Shown piece by piece: positions 12,551-26,500 of a stretch of 64,000 nt of DNA. The notes under the pieces are model-generated. The model had not been told where the DNA came from, did no database searches, and saw only the letters and a program-made list of their open reading frames with translations. The first letter of the stretch is position 1. Every line of letters starts with the position of its first letter. Origin of the DNA: Hexactinellida sp. DTS-2022 (Eukaryota > Porifera > Hexactinellida); contig JAPNXP010000002.1 in NCBI GenBank assembly GCA_028753945.1, positions 11,408,001 to 11,472,000 of the forward strand, in the 5' to 3' direction. Made by a program: the position numbers and the translations under genes.

Positions 12551-15058
12551 GTTCGGACATGTTTGATGATAAAGACTACTTATCATCAAAAGAAACAACT
12601 GGAAACGTCCTTAAACCATTAATTTATCAATTTGGGAGTCTTTGAATGTCATTGCATACAAAAATTGGTTTTTCTAGATATTAGGCTCTTAAATGAATGT
12701 TTATTGAGTGAGTGTAGTTTCAGTGGCACTGTTGGGACATCTTTGACTCTAAATACTTATTATCATCAAAAGAAACAAATGGTAACATCCTTAAAACATT
12801 AATTTATCAATTTGGGTGTTTTTAACTGTCATTGCACACAAAAATTGTTTTTCCAATAATAGGCTCTTAAATGAATGTTAGTTGAGGTATTAGAGTTTAA
12901 GTGGCACTGCTAGTCACTTTTGAAGAAAAATACTTCATATCATCAAAAGAAACAAATGGAAACGTCCTTATACTATTAATTTGTCCATTTGATTGCTTTA
13001 GACAGTCATTGCACACAAACATTGGTTTTTCTTGATATTCGGCTCTTAAATGAATGTAAATTGAGTGAGTGGAGTTTCAGTGGCACTGTTGGGACATCTT
13101 TGACTCTAAATACTTATTATCATCAAAAGAAACAAATGGTAACGTCCTTAAACAATTAATTTATCTATTTGGGCGTTTTTGACAGTCATTGCACACAAAA
13201 ATTGCTTTTTCACGATATTAGGCTCTTGAATGAATGTTAATTGAGTTATTGGAGCTTCATTGGTACTGTTAGGACATATTTGATGATAAATTCTTCTTAT
13301 CAGCAAACTAAACACCTGGAAACGTCCTTAATCCATTAATTTATCAATGTGGAATTTTTGACAGTCATTGCACACAAAAAAAGTTTTTCTAGATATTAGC
13401 CTCTTGAATGAATGTAAATTGAGTTATTGGAGTTTCAGTGGCACTGTTAGGACACATTTGATTAATAATACATCATATGATCAAAAGAAACAACGGAAAC
13501 ATCCGTAAAACACTAATTTATCATTTTCTGAGTTTTTGACAGTCATTGCACACAAACATTGGTTTTTCTAGATATTAGTCTCGTAAATGAATGTAAATTG
13601 AGTTATTGGAGTTTCAGTGGCACTGTAAGGACATTTTTGAAGATAAATACTTCTTATCATCAAAAGAAACAACTGGAAACGTCCTTAAACCATCAATTTA
13701 TCAATTTGGGAGTTTTTGACAATCATTGCTTTCAGAAATTGGTTTTTCTCGATATAAATCTTTTAAATGAATGTAAATTGAATTAGTGGAGTTTCAGTTG
13801 CACTATTAGGACACTTTTCATGATAAACACTCCTTATCATCAAAAGAAACAACGGAAACATCCTTAAAACACTAATTTATCATTTTCTGAGTTTTTGACA
13901 GTCATTGCACACAGAAATTGGTATTTCTTGATAATAGGCTCTTGAAAGAATGTTAATTGAGTTATTGGAGTCTCATTGGCACTGTTAGGACACTTTTGAT
14001 GATGAATTCTTCTTATCATCAAACTAAACACCTGGAAACGTCCTTAATCCATTAATTTATCAATTGGGAGTTTTTGACAGTCATTGCACACAAAAATTGG
14101 TTTTTCTCGATATTAGGATCTTGAATGAATGCTAATTGAGTTATTGGAGTTTCAGTGGCACTGTTAGGACACTTTTGATGATAAATACTTCATATCATCA
14201 AAAGAAACTACTAGAAACGTCCTTAAACCATTAATTTATCAATTTGGGAGTTTTTGACAGTCATAGAACACAAAAATTAGTTTTTCTCGATATTAGGCTC
14301 TTGAATGAATGTTAATTGAGTTAGGGAGTTTCATTGGAACTGTTAGGACACCTCTGACTCTAAATACATATTATCATCTAAAGAAACTACTGGAAACGTC
14401 CTTAAACCATTAATTTATCACTTTGGGAGTTTTTGACAGTCATTGCTATCAGAAATTGGTTTTTCTCGATATAAGTCTCTTAAAAGAATGTAAATTGAAT
14501 TAGTGGAGTTTCAGTGGCACTGTTAGGACATATTTGATGATAAATTCTTCTTATCATCAAACTAAACACCTGGAAACGTCCTTAATCCATTAATTTATCT
14601 ATTTGGTAGTTTTTGACAGTCATTGCACACAAAAATTGGTTTTTCTTAATATTGGCTCTAAAATGAATGTTTATTGAGTTAGTGGAGTTTCATTGGCACT
14701 GTTAGGACACCTTTGACTCTAAATACATATTATCATCAAACGAAACAATTGGAAACGTCCTTAATCCATTAATTTATCAATTTGGGAGTTTTTGACTGTC
14801 ATTGCACACAAAAATTGGTTTTTCTCGATAATAGGCTCTTAAATGAATGTTAATTGAGTGAGTGGAGTTTCAGTGGCACTGTTAGGACACTTTTGATGAT
14901 AAATACTTATTATCATCAAAAGAAACAATTCGAAACATCCTTAAACCATTAATTTATCAATTTGGGTGTTTTTGACAGTCATTGCACACAAAAAATGTTT
15001 TTCCGATAATAGGCTATTAAATGAATGTAAATTAAGTGAATTGAGTTACATTGGCACT
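12551..15058 (+). repeat. 14-monomer HOR, 2508 bp, copy 2
   Basis: Near-identical to 10043-12550; I saw only scattered single-base differences by eye. Coordinates are phase-chosen at the 'gttcggacat' anchor. Confidence 0.92.
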
Positions 15059-15234
15059 GTTCGGACATCTTTGATGATAAAGACTACTTATCATCAAAAG
15101 AAACAACTCGAAACGTCCTTAAACCATTAATTTATCAATTTGGGAGTCTTTGAATGTCATTGCATACAAAAATTGGTTTTTCTAGATATTAGGCTCTTAA
15201 ATGAATGTTAATTGAGTGAGTGGAGTTTCAGTGG

Positions 15235-17741
15235 CACGTTTAGGACACTTTTGATGATAAATACTTCATATCATCAAAAGAAACTACTAGAAACTTCCTT
15301 AAACCATTAATTTATCAATTTGGGAGTTTTTGACTGTGATTGCACACAAACATAGGTTTTTCACGATATTAGGCAATTAAATGAATGTTAATTGAGTTAG
15401 TGAGTTTTATTGGAACCTTTAGGACACCTCTGACTCTAAATACATATTATTATCTAAAGAAACTACTGGAAACGTCCTTAAACCATTAATTTATCAATTT
15501 GGGAGTTTTTGACAGTCATTGCTATCAGAAATTGGTATTTCTCGATATAAGTCTCTTAAAAGAATGTAAATTGAATTAGTGGAGTTTCAGTGGCACTGTT
15601 AGGACATATTTGATGATAAATTCTTCTTATCATCAAACTAAACACGTGGAAACGTCCTTAATCCATTAATTTATCTATTTGGTAGTTTTTGACAGTCATT
15701 GCACACAAAAATTGGTTTTTCTTAATATTGGCTCTAAAATGAATGTTTATTGAGTTAGTGGAGTTTCATTGGCACTGTTAGGACACCTTTGACTCTAAAT
15801 ACATATTATCATCAAACGAAACAACTGGAAACGTCCTTAATCCATTAATTTATCAATTTGGGAGTTTTTGACTGTCATTGCACACAAAAATTGGTTTTTC
15901 TCGATAATAGGCTCTTAAATGAATGTTAATTGAGTGAGTGGAGTTTCAGTGGCACTGTTAGGACACTTTTGATGATAAATACTTATTATCATCAAAAGAA
16001 ACAATTCGAAACATCCTTAAACCATTAATTTATCAATTTGGGTGTTTTTGACAGTCATTGCACACAAAAATTGTTTTTCCGATAATAGGCTATTAAATGA
16101 ATGTAAATTAAGTGAATTGAGTTTCATTGGCACTGTTCGGACATCTTTGATGATAAAGACTACTTATCATCAAAAGAAACAACTGGAAACGTCCTTAAAC
16201 CATTAATTTATCAATTTGGGAGTTTTTGACTTTCATTGCACACAAAAATTGGTTTTTCTCGATAATAGGCTCTTAAATGAATGTTAATTGAGTGAGTGGA
16301 GTTTCAGTGGCACTGTTAGGACACTTTTGATGATAAATACTTATTATCATCAAAAGAAACAATTCGAAACATCCTTAAACCATTAATTTATCAATTTGGG
16401 TGTTTTTGACAGTCATTGCACACAAAAATTGTTTTTCCGATAATAGGCTATTAAATGAATGTAAATTAAGTGAATTGAGTTTCATTGGCACTGTTCGGAC
16501 ATCTTTGATGATAAAGACTACTTATCATCAAAAGAAACAACTGGAAACGTCCTTAAACCATTAATTTATCAATTTGGGAGTCTTTGACAGTCATTGCATA
16601 CAAAAATTGGTTTTTCTAGATATTAGGCTCTTAAATGAATGTTAATTGAGTGAGTGGAGTTTCAGTGGCACGGTTAGGACACTTTTGATGATAAATACTT
16701 ATTATCATCAAAAGAAACAATTCGAAACATCCTTAAAACATTAATTTATCAATTTGGGTGTTTTTGACTGTCATTGCACACAAAAATTGTTTTTCCAATA
16801 ATAGGCTCTTAAATGAATGTTAGTTGAGGTATTAGAGTTTAAGTGGCACTGCTGGTCACTTTTGAAGAAAAATACTTCATATCATCAAAAGAAACAAATG
16901 GAAACGTCCTTATACTATTAATTTATCCATTTGAGTGCTTTAGACAGTCATTGCACACAAACATTGGTTTTTCTTGATATTCGGCTCTTAAATGAATGTA
17001 AATTGAGTGAGTGGAGTTTCAGTGGCACTGTTGGGACATCTTTGACTCTAAATACTTATTATCATCAAAAGAAACAAATGGTAACGTCCTTAAACAATTA
17101 ATTTATCTATTTGGGCGTTTTTGACAGTCATTGCACACAAAAATTGCTTTTTCACGATATTAGGCTCTTGAATGAATGTTAATTGAGTTATTGGAGCTTC
17201 ATTGGTACTGTTAGGACATATTTGATGATAAATTCTTCTTATCAGCAAACTAAACACCTGGAAACGTCCTTAATCCATTAATTTATCAATGTGGAATTTT
17301 TGACAGTCATTGCACACAAAAAAGGTTTTCTCGATATTAGCCTCTTGAATGAATGTAAATTGAGTTATTGGAGTTTCAGTGGCACTGTTAGGACACATTT
17401 GATTAATAATACATCATATGATCAAAAGAAACAACGGAAACATCCGTAAAACACTAATTTATCATTTTCTGAGTTTTTGACAGTCATTGCACACAAACAT
17501 TGGTTTTTCTAGATATTAGTCTCGTAAATGAATGTAAATTGAGTTATTGGAGTTTCAGTGGCACTGTTAGGACATTTTTGAAGATAAATACTTCTTATCA
17601 TCAAAAGAAACTACTGGAAACGTCCTTAAACCATTAATTTATCAATTTGGGAGTCTTTGAATGTCATTGCATACAAAAATTGGTTTTTCTAGATATTAGG
17701 CTCTTAAATGAATGTTAATTGAGTGAGTGGAGTTTCAGTGG
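15235..17741 (+). repeat. 14-monomer HOR variant, ~2507 bp, copy 1
   Basis: Related to the 2508-bp unit but with a different monomer composition: the 'gttcggacatctttgatg' monomer occurs twice, 358 bp apart (16135 and 16493). Anchors recur at +2507 (18642 and 19000), and the 'gcacgtttaggacac' site at 15235 corresponds to 17742. Confidence 0.88.
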
Positions 17742-20170
17742 CACGGTTAGGACACTTTTGATGATAAATACTTCATATCATCAAAAGAAACTACTAGAAA
17801 CTTCCTTAAACCATTAATTTATCAATTTGGGAGTTTTTGACTGTGATTGCACACAAACATAGGTTTTTCACGATATTAGGCAATTAAATGAATGTTAATT
17901 GAGTTAGTGAGTTTTATTGGAACCTTTAGGACACCTCTGACTCTAAATACATATTATTATCTAAAGAAACTACTGGAAACGTCCTTAAACCATTAATTTA
18001 TCAATTTGGGAGTTTTTGACAGTCTTTGCTATCAGAAATTGGTATTTCTCGATATAAGTCTCTTAAAAGAATGTAAATTGAATTAGTGGAGTTTCAGTGG
18101 CACTGTTAGGACATATTTGATGATAAATTCTTCTTATCATCAAACTAAACACGTGGAAACGTCCTTAATCCATTAATTTATCTATTTGGTAGTTTTTGAC
18201 AGTCATTGCACACAAAAATTGGTTTTTCTTAATATTGGCTCTAAAATGAATGTTTATTGAGTTAGTGGAGTTTCATTGGCACTGTTAGGACACCTTTGAC
18301 TCTAAATACATATTATCATCAAACGAAACAACTGGAAACGTCCTTAATCCATTAATTTATCAATTTGGGAGTTTTTGACTGTCATTGCACACAAAAATTG
18401 GTTTTTCTCGATAATAGGCTCTTAAATGAATGTTAATTGAGTGAGTGGAGTTTCAGTGGCACTGTTAGGACACTTTTGATGATAAATACTTATTATCATC
18501 AAAAGAAACAATTCGAAACATCCTTAAACCATTAATTTATCAATTTGGGTGTTTTTGACAGTCATTGCACACAAAAATTGTTTTTCCGATAATAGGCTAT
18601 TAAATGAATGTAAATTAAGTGAATTGAGTTTCATTGGCACTGTTCGGACATCTTTGATGATAAAGACTACTTATCATCAAAAGAAACAACTGGAAACGTC
18701 CTTAAACCATTAATTTATCAATTTGGGAGTTTTTGACTTTCATTGCACACAAAAATTGGTTTTTCTCGATAATAGGCTCTTAAATGAATGTTAATTGAGT
18801 GAGTGGAGTTTCAGTGGCACTGTTAGGACACTTTTGATGATAAATACTTATTATCATCAAAAGAAACAATTCGAAACATCCTTAAACCATTAATTTATCA
18901 ATTTGGGTGTTTTTGACAGTCATTGCACACAAAAATTGTTTTTCCGATAATAGGCTATTAAATGAATGTAAATTAAGTGAATTGAGTTTCATTGGCACTG
19001 TTCGGACATCTTTGATGATAAAGACTACTTATCATCAAAAGAAACAACTGGAAACGTCCTTAAACCATTAATTTATCAATTTGGGAGTCTTTGACAGTCA
19101 TTGCATACAAAAATTGGTTTTTCTAGATATTAGGCTCTTAAATGAATGTTAATTGAGTGAGTGGAGTTTCAGTGGCACGGTTAGGACACTTTTGATGATA
19201 AATACTTATTATCATCAAAAGAAACAATTCGAAACATCCTTAAAACATTAATTTATCAATTTGGGTGTTTTTGACTGTCATTGCACACAAAAATTGTTTT
19301 TCCAATAATAGGCTCTTAAATGAATGTTAGTTGAGGTATTAGAGTTTAAGTGGCACTGCTGGTCACTTTTGAAGAAAAATACTTCATATCATCAAAAGAA
19401 ACAAATGGAAACGTCCTTATACTATTAATTTATCCATTTGAGTGCTTTAGACAGTCATTGCACACAAACATTGGTTTTTCTTGATATTCGGCTCTTAAAT
19501 GAATGTAAATTGAGTGAGTGGAGTTTCAGTGGCACTGTTGGGACATCTTTGACTCTAAATACTTATTATCATCAAAAGAAACAAATGGTAACGTCCTTAA
19601 ACAATTAATTTATCTATTTGGGCGTTTTTGACAGTCATTGCACACAAAAATTGCTTTTTCACGATATTAGGCTCTTGAATGAATGTTAATTGAGTTATTG
19701 GAGCTTCATTGGTACTGTTAGGACATATTTGATGATAAATTCTTCTTATCAGCAAACTAAACACCTGGAAACGTCCTTAATCCATTAATTTATCAATGTG
19801 GAATTTTTGACAGTCATTGCACACAAAAAAGGTTTTCTCGATATTAGCCTCTTGAATGAATGTAAATTGAGTTATTGGAGTTTCAGTGGCACTGTTAGGA
19901 CACATTTGATTAATAATACATCATATGATCAAAAGAAACAACGGAAACATCCGTAAAACACTAATTTATCATTTTCTGAGTTTTTGACAGTCATTGCACA
20001 CAAACATTGGTTTTTCTAGATATTAGTCTCGTAAATGAATGTAAATTGAGTTATTGGAGTTTCAGTGGCACTGTAAGGACATTTTTGAAGTTAAATACTT
20101 CTTATCATCAAAAGAAACAACTGGAAACGTCCTTAAACCATTAATTTATCAATTTGGGAGTTTTTGACAG
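17742..20170 (+). repeat. 14-monomer HOR variant, copy 2
   Basis: Second copy of 15235-17741. It ends near 20170, where monomers change to a transition set ('cacatttgattaataatac') that leads into the 1255-bp HOR. Confidence 0.86.
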
Positions 20171-20559
20171 TCATTGCACACAAAAATTGGTCTTTCTCTA
20201 TATTCGTCTCTTAAATGAATGTTAATTGAGTTAGTGAAGTTACAGTGGCACTGTTAGGACACATTTGATTAATAATACATCATATGATCAAAAGAAACAA
20301 CGGAAACATCCGTAAAACACTAATTTATCATTTTCTGAGTTTTTGACAGTCATTGCACCCAAACATTGGTTTTTCTCGATATTAGTCTCGTAAATGAATG
20401 TAAATTGAGTTATTGGAGTTTCAGTGGCACTGTTAGGACACTTTTGAAGATAAATACTTCTTATCATCAAAAGAAACTACTGGAAACGTCCTTAAACCAT
20501 TTCTTTATCAATTTTGGCGTTTTTGACAGTCATTGTACACATAAATTGGTTTTTCTCGA

Positions 20560-23500
20560 TATTAGGCAATTAAATTAATGTTAATTGAGTAGTGGAGTTT
20601 CTGTGGCACTGTTAGGGCACTTTTGAAGATAAATACTTCATATCATCAGAAGAAACAACTGGAAACGTCTTTAAACCATTAATTTATCAATTTGGGAGTT
20701 TTTCACAGTCATTTCTCACAAAAATCGGTTTTTCTCGATAATAATCTCTTAAATGAATGATAATTGAGTTAGTAGAGTTTCAGTGGCACTGTTAGTCACT
20801 TTTGATGACAAATACTTCATACCATCAAAAGAAACAACGGAAATTTCCTTAAAACACTAATTTATCATTTTCTGAGTTTTTGACAGTTATTGCACACAAA
20901 CATTGGTTTTTCTCGTTATTAGTCTCTTAAATGAATGTAAATTGAATTAGTGGAGTTTCAGGGGCACTGTTAGGACACTTTTGATGATAATACTTCATAT
21001 CATCAAAAGAAACAACTGGAAACGTCCTTAAACCATTAATTTATCAATTTGGTAGTTTTTGACATTCATTGCACACAAAAATTGGTTGTTCTTGATATTA
21101 GGCTCTTGAATGAATGTTAATTCAGTTATTGGAGTTTCATTGGCACTGTTAGGACATATTTGATGATAAATTCTTCTTATCATCAAAAGAAACAAATAAA
21201 AACGTCCTTAAAACACTAATTTATCATTTTCTGAGTTTTTGAATGTAATGTTGCACACAAACATTGGTTTTTCTTGATATATGGCTCTTGAATGAATGTT
21301 AATTGAGTTATTGGAGTTTATTGGATCTGTTAGGACATATTTGATGATAAATTCTTCTTATCATCAAAAGAAAGAAATAGAAACGTCCTTAAAACACTAA
21401 TTTATCATTTTCTGAGTTTTTGAAAGTCATTGTACACAAAAATTGGTTTTTCTCGATATTAGGCAATTAAATGAATGTAAATTGAGTTAGTGGAGTTTCA
21501 GTGGCACTATTATGACACCTTTGACACTAAATACTTATTATCATCAAAAGAAACAATTCGAAAAATCCTCAAACCATTAATTTATCAATTTGGGAGAATT
21601 TTACAGTCATTGCACAGAAAAATTGGTTCTTTTCGATATTAGTCTCTTAAATGAATGTAAATTAAGTGAATTGAGTTTCATTGGCACTGTTCGGACATCT
21701 ATGATGATAAAGACTTCTTATCATCAAAAGAAACAACTGGAAACGTCCTTAAACCATTAATTTATCAATTTGGGTGTTTTTGACAGTCATTGCACACAAA
21801 AATTGTTTTTCCGATAATAGGCAATTAAATTAATGTTAATTGAGTAGTGGAGTTTCAGTGGCACTGTTAGGGCACTTTTGATGATAAATACTTCATATCA
21901 TCAGAAGAAACAACTGGAAACGTCTTTAAACCATTAATTTATCAATTTGGGAGTTTTTCACAGTCATTTCACACAAAAATCGGTTTTTCTCGATAATAAT
22001 CTCTAAAATGAATGTTAATTGAGTTAGTAGAGTTTCAGTGGCACTGTTAGTCACTTTTGATGACAAATACTTCATACCATCAAAAGAAACAACGGAAATT
22101 TCCTTAAAACACTAATTTATCATTTTCTGAGTTTTTGACAGTTATTGCACACAAACATTGGTTTTTCTCGTTATTAGTCTCTTAAATGAATGTAAATTGA
22201 ATTAGTGGAGTTTCAGGGGCACTGTTAGGACACTTTTGATGATAATACTTCATATCATCAAAAGAAACAACTGGAAACGTCCTTAAACCATTAATTTATC
22301 AATTTGGTACTTTTTGACAGTCATTGCACACAAAAATTGGTTGTTCTTGTTATTAGGCTCTTGAATGAATGTTAATTCAGTTATTGGAGTTTCATTGGCA
22401 CTGTTAGGACATATTTGATGATAAATTCTTCTTATCATCAAAAGAAACAAATAAAAACGTCCTTAAAACACTAATTTATCATTTTCTGAGTTTTTGAATG
22501 TAATGTTGCACACAAACATTGGTTTTTCTTGATATATGGCTCTTGAATGAATGTTAATTGAGTTATTGGAGTTTATTGGATCTGTTAGGACATATTTGAT
22601 GATAAATTCTTCTTATCATCAAAAGAAACAAATAGAAACGTCCTTAAAACACTAATTTATCATTTTCTGAGTTTTTGAAAGTCATTGTACACAAAAATTG
22701 GTTTTTCTCGATATTAGGCAATCAAATGAATGTAAATTGAGTTAGTGGAGTTTCAGTGGCACTATTATGACACCTTTGACACTAAATACTTATTATCATC
22801 AAAAGAAACAATTCGAAAAATCCTCAAACCATTAATTTATCAATTTGGGAGAATTTTACAGTCATTGCACAGAAAAATTGGTTCTTTTCGATATTAGTCT
22901 CTTAAATGAATGTAAATTAAGTGAATTGAGTTTCATTGGCACTGTTCGGACATCTATGATGATAAAGACTTCTTATCATCAAAAGAAACAACTGGAAACG
23001 TCCTTAAACCATTAATTTATCAATTTGGGTGTTTTTGACAGTCATTGCACACAAAAATTGTTTTTCCGATAATAGGCAATTAAATTAATGTTAATTGAGT
23101 AGTGGAGTTTCAGTGGCACTGTTAGGGCACTTTTGATGATAAATACTTCATATCATCAGAAGAAACAACTGGAAACGTCTTTAAACCATTAATTTATCAA
23201 TTTGGGAGTTTTTCACAGTCATTTCACACAAAAATCGGTTTTTCTCGATAATAATCTCTAAAATGAATGTTAATTGAGTTAGTAGAGTTTCAGTGGCACT
23301 GTTAGTCACTTTTGATGACAAATACTTCATACCATCAAAAGAAACAACGGAAATTTCCTTAAAACACTAATTTATCATTTTCTGAGTTTTTGACAGTTAT
23401 TGCACACAAACATTGGTTTTTCTCGTTATTAGTCTCTTAAATGAATGTAAATTGAATTAGTGGAGTTTCAGGGGCACTGTTAGGACACTTTTGATGATAA

Positions 23501-26500
23501 TACTTCATATCATCAAAAGAAACAACTGGAAACGTCCTTAAACCATTAATTTATCAATTTGGTACTTTTTGACAGTCATTGCACACAAAAATTGGTTGTT
23601 CTTGTTATTAGGCTCTTGAATGAATGTTAATTCAGTTATTGGAGTTTCATTGGCACTGTTAGGACATATTTGATGATAAATTCTTCTTATCATCAAAAGA
23701 AACAAATAAAAACGTCCTTAAAACACTAATTTATCATTTTCTGAGTTTTTGAATGTAATGTTGCACACAAACATTGGTTTTTCTTGATATATGGCTCTTG
23801 AATGAATGTTAATTGAGTTATTGGAGTTTATTGGATCTGTTAGGACATATTTGATGATAAATTCTTCTTATCATCAAAAGAAACAAATAGAAACGTCCTT
23901 AAAACACTAATTTATCATTTTCTGAGTTTTTGAAAGTCATTGTACACAAAAATTGGTTTTTCTCGATATTAGGCAATTAAATGAATGTAAATTGAGTTAG
24001 TGGAGTTTCAGTGGCACTATTATGACACCTTTGACACTAAATACTTATTATCATCAAAAGAAACAATTCGAAAAATCCTCAAACCATTAATTTATCAATT
24101 TGGGAGAATTTTACAGTCATTGCACAGAAAAATTGGTTCTTTTCGATATTAGTCTCTTAAATGAATGTAAATTAAGTGAATTGAGTTTCATTGGCACTGT
24201 TCGGACATCTATGATGATAAAGACTTCTTATCATCAAAAGAAACAACTGGAAACGTCCTTAAACCATTAATTTATCAATTTGGGTGTTTTTGACAGTCAT
24301 TGCACACAAAAATTGTTTTTCCGATAATAGGCAATTAAATTAATGTTAATTGAGTAGTGGAGTTTCAGTGGCACTGTTAGGGCACTTTTGATGATAAATA
24401 CTTCATATCATCAGAAGAAACAACTGGAAACGTCTTTAAACCATTAATTTATCAATTTGGGAGTTTTTCACAGTCATTTCACACAAAAATCGGTTTTTCT
24501 CGATAATAATCTCTAAAATGAATGTTAATTGAGTTAGTAGAGTTTCAGTGGCACTGTTAGTCACTTTTGATGACAAATACTTCATACCATCAAAAGAAAC
24601 AACGGAAATTTCCTTAAAACACTAATTTATCATTTTCTGAGTTTTTGACAGTTATTGCACACAAACATTGGTTTTTCTCGTTATTAGTCTCTTAAATGAA
24701 TGTAAATTGAATTAGTGGAGTTTCAGGGGCACTGTTAGGACACTTTTGATGATAATACTTCATATCATCAAAAGAAACAACTGGAAACGTCCTTAAACCA
24801 TTAATTTATCAATTTGGTACTTTTTGACAGTCATTGCACACAAAAATTGGTTGTTCTTGTTATTAGGCTCTTGAATGAATGTTAATTCAGTTATTGGAGT
24901 TTCATTGGCACTGTTAGGACATATTTGATGATAAATTCTTCTTATCATCAAAAGAAACAAATAAAAACGTCCTTAAAACACTAATTTATCATTTTCTGAG
25001 TTTTTGAATGTAATGTTGCACACAAACATTGGTTTTTCTTGATATATGGCTCTTGAATGAATGTTAATTGAGTTATTGGAGTTTATTGGATCTGTTAGGA
25101 CATATTTGATGATAAATTCTTCTTATCATCAAAAGAAACAAATAGAAACGTCCTTAAAACACTAATTTATCATTTTCTGAGTTTTTGAAAGTCATTGTAC
25201 ACAAAAATTGGTTTTTCTCGATATTAGGCAATTAAATGAATGTAAATTGAGTTAGTGGAGTTTCAGTGGCACTATTATGACACCTTTGACACTAAATACT
25301 TATTATCATCAAAAGAAACAATTCGAAAAATCCTCAAACCATTAATTTATCAATTTGGGAGAATTTTACAGTCATTGCACAGAAAAATTGGTTCTTTTCG
25401 ATATTAGTCTCTTAAATGAATGTAAATTAAGTGAATTGAGTTTCATTGGCACTGTTCGGACATCTATGATGATAAAGACTTCTTATCATCAAAAGAAACA
25501 ACTGGAAACGTCCTTAAACCATTAATTTATCAATTTGGGTGTTTTTGACAGTCATTGCACACAAAAATTGTTTTTCCGATAATAGGCAATTAAATTAATG
25601 TTAATTGAGTAGTGGAGTTTCAGTGGCACTGTTAGGGCACTTTTGATGATAAATACTTCATATCATCAGAAGAAACAACTGGAAACGTCTTTAAACCATT
25701 AATTTATCAATTTGGGAGTTTTTCACAGTCATTTCACACAAAAATCGGTTTTTCTCGATAATAATCTCTAAAATGAATGTTAATTGAGTTAGTAGAGTTT
25801 CAGTGGCACTGTTAGTCACTTTTGATGACAAATACTTCATACCATCAAAAGAAACAACGGAAATTTCCTTAAAACACTAATTTATCATTTTCTGAGTTTT
25901 TGACAGTTATTGCACACAAACATTGGTTTTTCTCGTTATTAGTCTCTTAAATGAATGTAAATTGAATTAGTGGAGTTTCAGGGGCACTGTTAGGACACTT
26001 TTGATGATAATACTTCATATCATCAAAAGAAACAACTGGAAACGTCCTTAAACCATTAATTTATCAATTTGGTACTTTTTGACAGTCATTGCACACAAAA
26101 ATTGGTTGTTCTTGTTATTAGGCTCTTGAATGAATGTTAATTCAGTTATTGGAGTTTCATTGGCACTGTTAGGACATATTTGATGATAAATTCTTCTTAT
26201 CATCAAAAGAAACAAATAAAAACGTCCTTAAAACACTAATTTATCATTTTCTGAGTTTTTGAATGTAATGTTGCACACAAACATTGGTTTTTCTTGATAT
26301 ATGGCTCTTGAATGAATGTTAATTGAGTTATTGGAGTTTATTGGATCTGTTAGGACATATTTGATGATAAATTCTTCTTATCATCAAAAGAAACAAATAG
26401 AAACGTCCTTAAAACACTAATTTATCATTTTCTGAGTTTTTGAAAGTCATTGTACACAAAAATTGGTTTTTCTCGATATTAGGCAATTAAATGAATGTAA

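Noticed and set aside
21850..21880. TTAGGG telomere-like motif in 'ctgttagggcac'
   Set aside because: It occurs once per HOR unit as a point variant of 'ttaggacac', never in tandem.
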